Below, one piece after another: positions 1-10,240 of a stretch of 64,000 nt of DNA. A model generated the notes under the pieces. That model worked only from the letters and a program-made list of their open reading frames with translations. It had not been told where the DNA came from and searched no databases. The first letter of the stretch is position 1; each line of letters begins with the position of its first letter. The stretch covers positions 2,344,701 to 2,408,700 of the forward strand of contig OX419342.1 in NCBI GenBank assembly GCA_948470475.1, written 5' to 3'. This DNA comes from Galaxea fascicularis (taxonomy: Eukaryota; Cnidaria; Anthozoa; Scleractinia; Euphylliidae). A program made the translations under genes and the position numbers.

Positions 1-202
1 ACAAACATACTTGCAGAACTGTCTCTAAACCTTGAAGTAGGTGGGAATGTGCAAAAGGTTGCCAGGAAATCCAGCTATTTAGGAAAAATCAATCTACTGT
101 TTTCTATCAAAGTAGCTGGGGAACTGTAGCTCAGAAATTCTGGGAGAAATCCTCACCTCCAAGCAGTGATACTTATCACTTAAATACCTAATGCTTACAA
201 TT

Positions 203-500
203 AGTTTTGATAGCCAAAATGTTCTTTCAATGTCATGCAGTGCAATTTGTTTAACACAATGTTCAATAATACCTAGCTCGTTAAAATAATGCAAAACTCG
301 GTCGAATACAATTTTTTACACTTCCCGGGAGTAACACAGAAATGAGACCCATAATTGAACTCAACAAAATATTTGTTCTTGCAAACATGAAACAATTTGC
401 ACCGTCAATTTCCGGGGGAAGAGTAACCCACTCAAAATAACCCTCTTTAGGCTTTTGGTAAGAAACCTGACCAGGCATGTAATTATCTAGAGAATCCTAA
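203..500 (-). pseudogene. Broken 3' fragment of PLP aminotransferase
   Basis: Read on the minus strand this matches the last ~95 codons of the intact aminotransferase at 1923-3164, starting at the MPGQVSYQKPK segment and running through IIEHCVKQIAL to the old stop. Several small indels break the frame: after PPEIDG, near RPSFA, and again after QIAL, where HDIERTFW replaces the expected tail. Homology continues to about position 100, which corresponds to sequence 3' of the intact gene. Nothing of the first three quarters of the gene is present: at ~505 the coding remnant joins directly to sequence matching the 5' flank of the intact gene. It is a decayed, internally deleted copy in inverted orientation. 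Confidence 0.85.
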
Positions 501-505
501 CTCAC

Positions 506-995
506 AAATTCCTAAACATTACAGAGATACAGAGCTAAATCAACATTTCTTATTATCCTCTTCTTTACGGATATTGAATCAAACAAATATCGGAGACAAA
601 TATTTCAAGAACGGGTTTCGTGACAAAATCCTCGTGAGGACACGCCTAAACTACAACTTTTAGCCCACAGTCATTGCTGTGTGCGGCTTTCGCTTTCGAC
701 TCAAACTACTCCACCCCTCCTCTACTCCCTGAGTACGAGTTTGTATTCGTAAAAACCGTCAGCCGGTCGATAACCTATTGCATCAAAGGTAGGTTAAACT
801 CATATTTTAGAGGAATAGTCAAACGAACAAAGTATTGACTGTAGTTTACGGCGTGTTCTCACGAGGATTTTGCTACGAAACCCCTTCTTGAAATATTTGT
901 CTCGGATATTTGTTTCATTTAATATCCTAATAGAAGAGGATATTAAATCAAAAAGTTTGATTTACCTCTATATCTCTGTATGTTTACGAATTTGT
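506..995. repeat. Large imperfect palindrome between two aminotransferase remnants
   Basis: Positions 506-655 are the reverse complement of about 838-995, with a ~180 bp centre. Both arms match the 5' flank of the intact gene (compare 1763-1860, e.g. GATTTAGCTCTGTATCTC). The arms therefore are the promoter-side flanks of two gene copies pointing away from each other (minus copy to the left, plus copy to the right). Confidence 0.8.
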
Positions 996-1070
996 AAGCT
1001 ACATTGATATAAGCTTACATTTTACTAAGTGGTTCAATTATTTTGTGGGGATGAAAAGATATGCGAAAGT

Positions 1071-1145
1071 ATGAGCATTTATTCAACTCAGTTCGATTAT
1101 CTGGAAAATGGCGCTCAGAGAATCTATATATAGCTTGAGTGTTAA
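1071..1145 (+). pseudogene. Broken 5' fragment of PLP aminotransferase
   Basis: An ATG at 1071 opens a reading that matches the first ~19 residues of the intact gene (MSIYSTQFDYLENGAQRIY against MSIYSTAFDHLENGSQRIY), then hits TAG at the 21st codon where two extra bases (TATATA) have appeared. Homology ends at ~1145. The sequence then jumps to material that matches, in reverse complement, positions 3725-3776 downstream of the intact gene. This copy has lost nearly all of its coding region. Confidence 0.85.
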
Positions 1146-1147
1146 AG

Positions 1148-1720
1148 AAAGCCTCTCTTAATTGTCAATGACTTGGCAGAGTAACCAGGGTTCCTGTCCT
1201 GTCCTATCCTAATTATCCTCTTCTATTGATTTACGGTCGTTTCGCCAACGAGATGTACTGTCGCGAAATGCTCTGTTTTCGTTTTCTCTTCTTGAAATCA
1301 AATCAGGAAATTGCTGTATTGTATGTGACGTCATGGAGGCCATGTTGGCAGTCAAGAACAATAGTCTCTCGCCGCTGGGAACTAAACTTTATTTTTATGC
1401 AAATTCAACAAAACAAAATTGTATTGTTTTGACCACCAACATGGCTGCCTTGTCACGTGAGTGAAATCAAGCAATAATCAGAGCAACACCAAATCAAGTA
1501 CGAGCTAAAATATTAATTAAGTACGAATTAAGTATTTTCAGTATTGGTAGAAGGCGATTTATCATGAAATTGGCCGATCTTTATATTATATTTCTTTTTT
1601 GTCATTACAGCGATACGACTTCATGAAGAAATTTTCTGGTAGCCATTAAAATAATCATAGTGGCACAAACACTGTATGTAGTGAATGTCAAGAAAGGGTG
1701 CCACGCTTAGGAGGCGTCGA
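1148..1720 (+). repeat. Duplicated downstream flank of aminotransferase gene
   Basis: Segments here match 3725-4035: a short inverted piece (1148-1200), then a direct piece around GCGAAATGCTCTGTTTTCG and another from ~1550 (GGCGATTTATCATGAAATTG to the GTGAATGTCAAGAAAG stretch). A third copy lies inverted at 5400-5830. The order downstream flank, upstream flank, gene fits a decayed tandem array. Confidence 0.75.
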
Positions 1721-1922
1721 TCCACCGCACATACAGTGTATGATTTAAACCACTCAACTCCTCCGATATTTGTTTCATTTAATGTCCTAATAGATGAGGA
1801 TCGTTTAAAATGTTGATTTAGCTCTGTATCTCAGCAATGTTTAGGAATTTATGAGTTGCATTGATATAACTAACAAGTGGTTTAATTAATTATTTTGTGG
1901 GGATGAAAGGAGCTGAGGAAGG

Positions 1923-3164
1923 ATGAGCATTTATTCAACTGCATTCGATCATCTGGAAAATGGGTCTCAGAGAATTTACAGCTTGAGTGTCGGAGCACCA
2001 AGTACTCATCTGCTTCAGAAGTGTGCTGAAGTTGTCCAGAAAGCTACTCTTGCACTTCACAAATCAGAGCATTGTCCATATGCATTCCAGTATGGTGCAG
2101 ATCCAGGCCCAGTTGTATTCCGTTCAGAGCTAGCCAAGTTCCTGAGTGAGCATTATGCCGACACTGTTAATTTGGAAGATCTGTGGGTGAATGCTGGTGC
2201 TTCACAAGGGCTTGATTTCATGGGTCACACTTTTTTTGAACCCGGAGATGTGGCTTTTGTGGAAGAGCCATCATACTTTATTGGTCTCAAGGCCTTGAAG
2301 GATGACCTTGGAATGAGGGTCGTTGGAGTTCCATCTGATCAGGATGGAGTGATGGTTGATGAACTTGAAAAGCTAATGATGGAATATTGTAATGAACTGA
2401 GGCAACCCACTGATAAGAAGCCTTACTCTGCAATGCTATATTGTACACCCACTTTCAACAACCCAACTGGATCATGCCTTCCTGCTGACAGGTGTAAAAA
2501 GCTAATTATGCTACTCCGTAAACACAATGTATTGGCAGTTTGTGACGATGTCTACAATTTGTTGTCATTTGGTGATGATTCACCACCTCCTCAAAGGCTT
2601 TTTGCATTTGATCACAAATCTGATGCTGATTACAAAGGGAACGTCATTTCTAATGGCTCCTTTTCCAAAGTTCTTGCCCCTGGTTTGCGTCTTGGCTGGA
2701 TGGAGGTCCCTGAAAAGGCAAGAAAAGTACTTAAGACTAGTGCTTATAACCAAAGTGGGGGTTGTTTTAACCATTACATGTCCTGCATTATTTCTGTGGC
2801 ATTACAAGAGGGATTAGTGAAAGAGCATTTGTTAATGGCTCGAAAGATTTATCGCTCTCAGTGCGATACATTGTGTGATTCTCTAGATAATTACATGCCT
2901 GGTCAGGTTTCTTACCAAAAGCCAAAAGGAGGTTATTTTGTGTGGGTTACTCTTCCCCCGGAAATTGACGGTGACAAATTGTTTGATATTTGCAAGAAAA
3001 AATATTTTGTCGAGTTCAATTATGGGTCTCGTTTCTGTGTTACTCCCGGAAAGTTTAAAAATTGTATTCGACTGAGTTTTGCATTTAATGAGCCAGGCAT
3101 TATTGAACATTGTGTGAAACAAATTGCACTAACATTAAAAGAACATTTTGGTTATCAAAACTAA
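1923..3164 (+). CDS. PLP-dependent aminotransferase, class I/II, 2-aminoadipate aminotransferase-like
   Basis: An intact single-exon ORF of 413 residues. It has the fold-type I aminotransferase motifs in order: the N-terminal substrate loop, NNPTG at 179-183, the PLP pyridine-binding Asp and phenol Tyr in CDDVY (D208, Y211), the Schiff-base lysine in SFSK (K249), and the carboxylate-binding Arg in CIRLSF (R383). Overall it resembles the yeast YER152C/bacterial 2-aminoadipate transaminase clade more than animal AADAT; the substrate is inferred only at family level (transfer of an amino group to a 2-oxo acid, probably cytosolic as no targeting peptide is seen). The ATG at 1923 is conserved in the broken copy at 1071. 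An AATAAA at 3368-3373 could serve as its poly(A) signal. It lacks introns while neighbours are intron-rich, so it could be a retrocopy or an old transfer from microbes. Confidence 0.9.
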   Translation: MSIYSTAFDHLENGSQRIYSLSVGAPSTHLLQKCAEVVQKATLALHKSEHCPYAFQYGADPGPVVFRSELAKFLSEHYADTVNLEDLWVNAGASQGLDFMGHTFFEPGDVAFVEEPSYFIGLKALKDDLGMRVVGVPSDQDGVMVDELEKLMMEYCNELRQPTDKKPYSAMLYCTPTFNNPTGSCLPADRCKKLIMLLRKHNVLAVCDDVYNLLSFGDDSPPPQRLFAFDHKSDADYKGNVISNGSFSKVLAPGLRLGWMEVPEKARKVLKTSAYNQSGGCFNHYMSCIISVALQEGLVKEHLLMARKIYRSQCDTLCDSLDNYMPGQVSYQKPKGGYFVWVTLPPEIDGDKLFDICKKKYFVEFNYGSRFCVTPGKFKNCIRLSFAFNEPGIIEHCVKQIALTLKEHFGYQN

Positions 3165-3367
3165 TCAGTTTCTCTCAGTATAATATTGTAAGTGTTACAT
3201 ATTTGTAAGTGATACCAGTATCAGGGCTTGGAAGTGGGGATTTCTCCTAGAATTTCTGAGCTACATACTCATTGAATGTGTCTATTTTACTATTGGTACA
3301 ATTTTTAAATCTGCATAGGGATGCAGGTTTGTCAGGTGTTTCACTGTTTGTCGTAACCATCCTTATA

Positions 3368-3373
3368 AATAAA
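3368..3373 (+). promoter_or_regulatory. Candidate poly(A) signal of aminotransferase gene
   Basis: AATAAA about 200 bp after the stop codon of the intact aminotransferase, the first such hexamer on this strand downstream of it. Confidence 0.45.
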
Positions 3374-3599
3374 TTTGGTAATGACTTCTTATTGTCTTTT
3401 CTTATTATTGTTATTACTACTTGGGTGTCCTGTGCAAGGCCTGAGTCTAAAAATGTCCGTACTTCTTCTTTGTCGTCGTCGTCATTGTTTTCCCGGAAAC
3501 GTCACTTCCTGGGAATGAGATTGCATCACAAGAGAAAGCCGCCATGTTGCATTTGTACGGCTTGCCAAGCTATAAACATCTTCTTAATCATTATGTTCC

Positions 3600-4040
3600 T
3601 CCAGTTATTTCAAAATGCCTTTGGTACAGTCATCAAAATGACCATTAACCAGTTCTTTGTTGTTATCACTGGCAAGCTTCTTGCAGCATTCCAATCGGAT
3701 TTCAGCATTTATAATGACGTGTCGACTTCTGAGGACAGGACAGGAACCCTGGTTACTCTGCCAAGACATTGACAAGAGAGGATCGTGCATGCCTTTGTGA
3801 TGGACTGTTGCGAAATGCTCTGTTTTCGTTTTGTCTTCTTGAAATCAAATCGAGAAATTAGAATACGAATGAAGTATTTTCAGTGTTGCTTAAAGGCGAT
3901 CAGTTTTATCATGAAATTGGCCGATTTTTATTTAAAATTTTTTGTCATTACAGTGATACGACTTTACGAAGACATTTTCTGGTAGCCATTAATAGTGGCA
4001 CAAACACTGTACGTAGTGAATGTCAAGAAAGAGTGGCACA
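3600..4040 (+). repeat. Downstream flank block present in three copies
   Basis: This block downstream of the intact aminotransferase recurs at 1148-1720 (direct, with a small inversion) and at 5400-5830 (inverted). It has no convincing reading frame. Confidence 0.75.
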
Positions 4041-4218
4041 CAGACCCTCCTGCTTGGAGGTTATTATACCCCGACGTACACCTTCAGAAACCCTGGCATG
4101 TAGTCAATCGAACTCAATCTGTGGATTGAGCGGACTGGTTGGCTTAGTTGGTCGATTCTGTGGGACGTCAAAAAACCACTAGGGACGTAATCAACCCCTA
4201 CCAAAGGGCGCATTCGAA

Positions 4219-4567
4219 ACATCCCTCTGTAACAGACCTGTTGGAACCTAGTTGTTCACCAGGGGCGAGTTGCTCGAAGCATGGTTAGCGCTAACCCAGG
4301 TTAAATACCATGACAACCAATAGGTTTTAATACGACTTAACCAATGGTTAGCGCTTACCATGCTTCGAACAACTCGGCCCAGGTTTTTAAAAAAACTCTA
4401 CCAGGGCAGACAAAAATCCACCAGATTGATTTTCTTGCAGGGGAGCACGCTTTACAGGGAAACTAAAATTCTACACCAGGGAGAAATAAAATTCCCCAGG
4501 GAGTTTTTAAAAAACCACCAAGTGCAAGGGAGGGCAAAATAACCCACCAGGTCTGTTACAGAGGGGT
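4219..4567. mobile_element. Nested foldback element (outer ~350 bp, inner ~110 bp)
   Basis: Outer ends CCCTCTGTAACAGACCTG and its reverse complement lie at ~4221 and ~4545-4565. Inside, 4266-4376 is a second palindrome with ~33 bp arms (left CGAGTTGCTCGAAGCATGG, right its near-perfect reverse complement). No transposase is encoded, so these look like non-autonomous MITEs, one inserted in the other. Confidence 0.65.
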
Positions 4568-4573
4568 TTTTCG

Positions 4574-6826
4574 AATATACAGTAGAAACTCTCTACAGCG
4601 GCCACCTTGGGGACAGAGGAAAGTGGCAGTGGTAGAGAGGTGGCCACTTGCTGGAAAAGAGAACTTTTCATTCAAATGCGAGCGATTTATTGGCGATTCA
4701 AAATTTGACCGAAATCACTTTGATCATGGGTTGTTCACCCTTTACATGGGAAAATCAGTTGGTCGACGGTTTCTACAAATGGTAAGCAAAAATCAACAAT
4801 GAAAAGTTCCTTTCAGGATTGGCAAGTTCCATGTGCACAACCCTTACTAAATAACACGTGACACGCATCAATGATTGGCTTTTTACTTGGAACACAATAA
4901 CATTCCACAAATATTTCTGGTGTTCATGGTTTTCGGATTTTCACAGTAAACTTTCTGGGGGTCTCCTCGGATAAGGCCGATACCGTAGGCCTGGTCTCGC
5001 AACTCTTCCCAATTGATTTTGTGGGACGTAAGAAAACTCTAGCAGTGACAACCCCTGTCTATCTGACAAATATTTCAAGAACGGGTTTCCAAGGAAAGTC
5101 CTCATGAAACACGCCGTAAACTACAGTCAATGCAAGCACAACCTACCTTTCATGCGAGGAATATCGACCTGCTGACGGTATTTATGAGTACAGACTCGTA
5201 CAAAGGGAGTAGCTATAGAGAATTAAAGTAGACCTGTTTGACCGTATTTCCAGTTAAAATAGAATCATAGACTATACGTGCAGTCTTCTCTTGATTAGAA
5301 TCCGGCTGATACTTGATCAAAGCCCAGTGTGATCAAAGGGTTGTCAAAGTATGATCAGTGTGACCCGAGTGCGATCTAATGTTATGTAGAGTGTTTGCGC
5401 CACTATTAATGCGTAGCAAAAAATATGTTCACGAAGTCGTATCATTGCAATTACTAAAAAGAAAGTATTAAATAAAAGTCAGTCAATTTAATGATCAAAT
5501 TGCCCTCTAGGAAAAGAAAATACTTCTTTCGTACTTAATCTAGTTCGTCGTGTTCTAATTTCATTCGCGATTTCAAGAAGACAAAACGAAAACAGCGAGA
5601 TTTCGCGAAGGTTCGTCACAAAAGCATGGACGATCCTGTTTTGTCTATGTCTTATGCAGGGTAACCAGGGTGGTTGAAATGTGCCCAGTGACCATCGCCG
5701 TCGACACGTGGTTATAAAAATGCTGAAATCTGATTGGAACACAGCAAGAAGATTGCCAGAACCCGTTAATGGTCATTTTGATGACTGTAACAAAGGCATT
5801 CTGAAGTAACTCGAGGAATATGATTCAGAAGATGATCACAGATTGGCAAATCGTAGAAATGAAATTTTAACTTTTATCGACGCCGTTCTGGAAATTTATT
5901 GTGGTGGTATTAAATTTCGATAGCTTTTTCTTCGCGATTTCTCGATTTTTGTTAGTTTGCGAAAAATGCGAAACTTAAAGACGCGCACTGAAAATAAGTG
6001 CGAATGATGGAATTCCTATCTAGACAACCGTAGCAAAATTCAGTCATATCTGTCCAAAAGGATGTTTCTATAACGCCACATTTCCCTTCTTCCCGAGAGG
6101 GATCAATGATTACAAATTCTTTAATATTAAATTCGACCTCTCATCTGTGTCCGTAGTATGGACGAAACATCAGGTAAAAGGCACGAGACTCTAAACTGGC
6201 AGTGAAAGACGAACGTCCTCGTGGTTAGAAATGATTGCTGGGTAACTCTTTTGTGTTATGATTTGGTCACTTAAGGTGGATTTCCTCTGTCGCGAATTTT
6301 CACGTGCGTATACATGCGTAAACTTGCGTAAATAAAATGGAGACGTGTGAAAAGCCGCGCGTAAACGACTAAGTTGAACCTCGCTCAACTTTAACGTTTA
6401 CAAATGTGTTCTGGAAAATAACTGTAACAGCTACAACAAATATTGAAATTATCAGGTTGACTCCAAAAACCAAAACAGGCCAGGCTAGTCAAAACAGACA
6501 CAAGTGGCGCAAAGAACCAACCAGAGGACCAGGCGGGCATTAAAATGCAGGAAAATGTTTACCTGCAAGTTGCAATAATTGGTTGTGCTTTTTGTTGGTT
6601 GAGACCGTGGCACAAGTATCTCAACCACTCCTGATTAAAGAAAAAACTAAAAGCAGAAAACCATTCTAAGCATTTCTTAATAAGTAATATAAATAGATGA
6701 ATACCATGAATAACGAGCCTGCCAAGGTATCAGCTAGACGTAATTTTGCTCTCAAAATGCTACACATTAGACAGAGGTGGCCCTTGTAGAGAGGTGGCCA
6801 TTAGTAGAGGCTCCACTGTAGTTGCA
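4574..6826. mobile_element. Possible 2.25 kb TIR element holding other repeats
   Basis: The left end begins TACAGTAGAAACTCTCTACA with a nearby GGCCACC, and the right end is close to its reverse complement (GGTGGCCATTAGTAGAGG, CTCCACTGTA). A TA dinucleotide borders each end, as expected for Tc1/mariner-type insertions. No transposase ORF is seen. The inverted aminotransferase-flank block (5067-5830) lies inside it. It may be one element or two separate related ends. Confidence 0.4.
5067..5830 (-). repeat. Inverted copy of aminotransferase flanks without the gene
   Basis: On the minus strand, 5830-5400 matches 3600-4035 and 5200-5067 matches about 735-905, i.e. a downstream flank followed by an upstream flank. 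No coding part is attached. It is the third copy of the local duplicated unit. Confidence 0.7.
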
Positions 6827-6932
6827 TGTTATTTTCCATTTAGTGCCATACCATATGTTCCTGGTTTTAAGTGACCACAAAATATTAAGTAATTGTTAAT
6901 ATTAATTTATATTTGGACATAGAACAGTACTA

Positions 6933-7346
6933 TAGTTGAACCTCCTTTTGCAACCACTTAACGTAAGCGACCACCTCTTGCTTTTAGTGACCAAGTTTCC
7001 ACAATCCTAAACGTTCTCGAGTCAAATAACTAGACAGGGAACCTATTGTAAGTAACCACCTCTTGTAAGCAACCTTGGCCACTTTTAGAGATGACTGTTT
7101 GAAATAATCATGCAATTGGTTTAACCTCCCATAAGCAGTTATTCGACACATTAATAGGCTGCATCTCTCCCGGGAGGAAATTTGAAAATATGTTGCTGTA
7201 ACATATTGGCCATATCGTTGCAAAACACGTAAATCTCACAGCCAGAGCCACAGGAAGTGCTTCCAGAAATAGGCTCACCACAGAATAAAGCATTAAATTA
7301 CCATACGCAGTTTTGATGGCTGCTTATGGGATGTTTGACCGTATTG
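6933..7346. mobile_element. MITE-like element with GTTGAACCTCC ends
   Basis: The left end reads TAGTTGAACCTCC and the right end GGATGTTTGACCGTA; these are rough inverted repeats. Internal motifs such as GTAAGCGACCACCTC and GTAAGTAACCACCTC recur. No ORF of interest. Related ends are seen at 49012-49160. Confidence 0.5.
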
Positions 7347-7393
7347 CCACTCTTAAGTCTAGCAAGGCCTTTGATAAAAATTGCAATAGTTAA

Positions 7394-8629
7394 TCATTTG
7401 CTGACTAGCATTTCTTTGATTGCTGAAGCTATTTGCTTTATGCAGTGTTCAATGACAGCTTCATTATGAAATGCAAAACTGAGTCGCATGCAGTTTTTCA
7501 ACTGTCCATTACTAGAAAAGCGTGAACCTTTATTGAAGTCAACACTGTACTTTTCAAAACAGATGTCATACAGTCTATCACAGTCCACCTCAGAAGGAAG
7601 AACAACCCAAACAAAAAAACCTCCTCTAGGTTTGTTATATGTAACTGGGCAAGGCATGTACTCTTCCAGAGCACTGCACAATGCATTTAGTTGGTTACTG
7701 TAAACCTGCTGCACAAAGGCCAAATGTTCCTTGAGAAGATTCATTTGCAGTGCTGTTGAAATTATGCTGGAAGTATAGTGATTGACACAGCCACCACTCC
7801 TGGCATAGCCGCTTTTGGTGAAAATCATCCGCACATGCTTAGGAACTTCCATCCAGCCAAGACGCAAACCAGGACCAAGCAGTTTGGAAAATGACCCATT
7901 TGAGATGACATTTCCTTTGTAATCGGGATCAGTTTTTTCATCAAATGAAAAGAGTCGTGGTGGAGCTGTAAAAGGTAATTGGTCGCCAGTATAGGACAAC
8001 AGGTTGTAAACATCATCACAAAAAGCAAGGACGTTGTAATCGCGGAGCAGTTTAATGAGCTTCTTGCACCTTTCTGTTGGGAGGACAGACCCAGTCGGGT
8101 TATTAAAAGTAGGAATGCAATAAAGCAGGGCAGAAAAAGGCTTTTTTTCTGTTGGCTGCCTCATCTGATTACAATATTGTCCCAACAGCTTCTCAAACTC
8201 TTCCACTATTATTCCATCTTGATCCTGTGGGACGCCAATCACTTTCATGTCAAAGTCATCCCTCATGGCTAAAAGACCAAGGAAATAGGTGGGCTCTTCT
8301 ACAAATGCCAAGTCACCTTGCTGAAATAGGAGACTTCCTACACATTGAAAACCTTGCGTTGCACCAGCATTGACCCAAAGATCATCAAATTCAACATGAC
8401 TGTTGTACTGCTCACTTAGAAATTTTGCTAGCTGGCTCCTGAATACAAACGTACCACTATATGGCCCATATTGAAATAAATCGGCATAGTTTTCCTCCTT
8501 ATGCAGTTCCTGTGATGCCTTTTGTATCAGCTCACCACACTTACGCCGCAGATATGCACTCGGTACCCCCATGCGTAAGGAAGAGATTTGCTTGCCATTC
8601 ATGGAAAGGTAGTCAAACATCGTAGCCAT
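7394..8629 (-). CDS. PLP-dependent aminotransferase, class I/II, second paralogue
   Basis: Single-exon ORF, 411 residues from the ATG at 8629, which has a good context (CAAAATGG) and aligns with the start of the 1923-3164 paralogue (MATMFDYLSMNGKQ against MSIYSTAFDHLENGSQ); an in-frame ATG 33 bases upstream would add 11 residues. All key motifs are intact: NNPTG, CDDVYNLL, SFSK with the PLP lysine followed by GPGLRLGWMEVP, and MRLSFAF with the carboxylate-binding Arg. Clear homology along the whole length to the other copy but strongly diverged, so this is an older duplication than the broken copies. Same likely role: amino transfer to a 2-oxo acid. It converges on the first gene and diverges from TADA2B. 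Confidence 0.9.
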   Translation of the reverse strand: MATMFDYLSMNGKQISSLRMGVPSAYLRRKCGELIQKASQELHKEENYADLFQYGPYSGTFVFRSQLAKFLSEQYNSHVEFDDLWVNAGATQGFQCVGSLLFQQGDLAFVEEPTYFLGLLAMRDDFDMKVIGVPQDQDGIIVEEFEKLLGQYCNQMRQPTEKKPFSALLYCIPTFNNPTGSVLPTERCKKLIKLLRDYNVLAFCDDVYNLLSYTGDQLPFTAPPRLFSFDEKTDPDYKGNVISNGSFSKLLGPGLRLGWMEVPKHVRMIFTKSGYARSGGCVNHYTSSIISTALQMNLLKEHLAFVQQVYSNQLNALCSALEEYMPCPVTYNKPRGGFFVWVVLPSEVDCDRLYDICFEKYSVDFNKGSRFSSNGQLKNCMRLSFAFHNEAVIEHCIKQIASAIKEMLVSK

Positions 8630-8669
8630 TTTGAAATTAAACTGGTGAAGTAAGAAATGCAAAACAAAA

Positions 8670-10230
8670 ATGGTCAGATCAAATCAAAGTGGCTGTGAGA
8701 CACTGAACTCAGAAAATGAGTGATATCATAAACCACTAGCAGGTTTATGGTTTTGATTTCTTCATTAACCAGGGAAGAAGGTAGCAAAGGGGGTGGGGGG
8801 AGGGGGGGTTGGGGTCAGAATTCATTCGCATCACATATACTTTTAACGACATTTCATTCATAAATTAACGAATCATGTATCTCTTGTGGTTCCTTTCACG
8901 CATCATGCACCAATGTTTGCCCTCTTCCTGCATCATGCATAGACCCTTTGATACCCTCAGGAAACTTCAAAAGAGAAGCCTGACACTTGTGGTACATTTT
9001 TAAGCAAGATGAAGCCTTTTAGGGTCAAAAGATAAGTGTAACACTGGTCTCCAAAATTCCTCCTTTTCTGTATATAGCGACAATAACAACATTTATTCCG
9101 CAGTACCATTTTACATAGATGGTGTTGCATAAAGAAAGAAAAAGAAATAATACAATATTATGTTTACTAATAAAATGAAACACATTAATAACTGGGTATA
9201 CATATCATAATGAGAAAATTCGGAAAATCATCAGTAGTAATAATTTATGAATTCTTAGTTTTTCTTCTCTGCAATCATTCAAAAATGAAATACCCTTGTT
9301 TTTTTACAAATGAATGGGTCTACATTATTGAAAAGAAACAATGTTTTATCTATTGTATTGAGATTATTAAAGATCGGGTATTTAGCAGTGATATCACCAA
9401 ATAATTTTTCTTTTGCGTGACTGTGAAGACTACAATCAAAGATGAAGTGCAGTTTCGGGAATTTTTGGGACACAGTGTCTACCGGTCTTAATTCTTTGAT
9501 CACGATTTCCTGATCTCACTTTCGCAACGGATTGTTTGTGTTGTAAATTTTTAATTAGGTCTAACTGAACAGAAGCTTCTAGTTCTTGAGTCATTTTAAA
9601 TAAAAGAAGAGTGAAATAGGAGTGTCTTATTTGATTACATCAATTGCATTTTGTGAGTTCACAAACAGTTGATTATCTGTTGTTTTATTTTGGGTAAGTT
9701 CCTTTGGACTTTTTTGCGCCGTTGTTGAATTTAAATCGTGTGGTTCTATTCTATCTGCAATGAGCGATTGGCATTGATTAATCGCGCCGGGTATACACCA
9801 CCCAAAAATCTCGGATTTTTCGAGTTAAAAAGGGCTGTGGTTTACACAGGTGAGAAATGCAAGCATCAACAGTTTTGTCGACCAAATCTTGCCGTAAATG
9901 ACAGCTAAAAAATTTGATTTAACAGTTCAGTTGAAGTCTAATTCACTCTCGATCTCTTGTGAGCTTTTTGATTCGTGACTTTGATTACACGAAGTGTGTC
10001 ATTTATGCGTAAGCCAAATATTCGCTTTTGGAGAACCTCAGTGAATACTAGCATTCATCTGAATACAACAAAGATAGTAGTAGCGGTAGTTGCATTCAAA
10101 TGGAGCTTGAAATTAATTAATCTCTGGCAAAAATGACAAAACTTACCAACTTCCAAGCACGGGAAGACAACTCATTTGAGTACGATCGCGAGGCACCATG
10201 GGATAGCATTTTTGGTGAGGCTTTGTCTCA
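8670..10230. other. Intergenic spacer between divergent genes
   Basis: No gene recognised. It holds a G-rich run at ~8788-8812, AT-rich sequence, and short ORFs without recognisable motifs. Promoters for the second aminotransferase (minus) and TADA2B (plus) must lie here, but no clear TATA box or operator was identified. Confidence 0.5.
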
Positions 10231-10240
10231 GCAATGAAAC

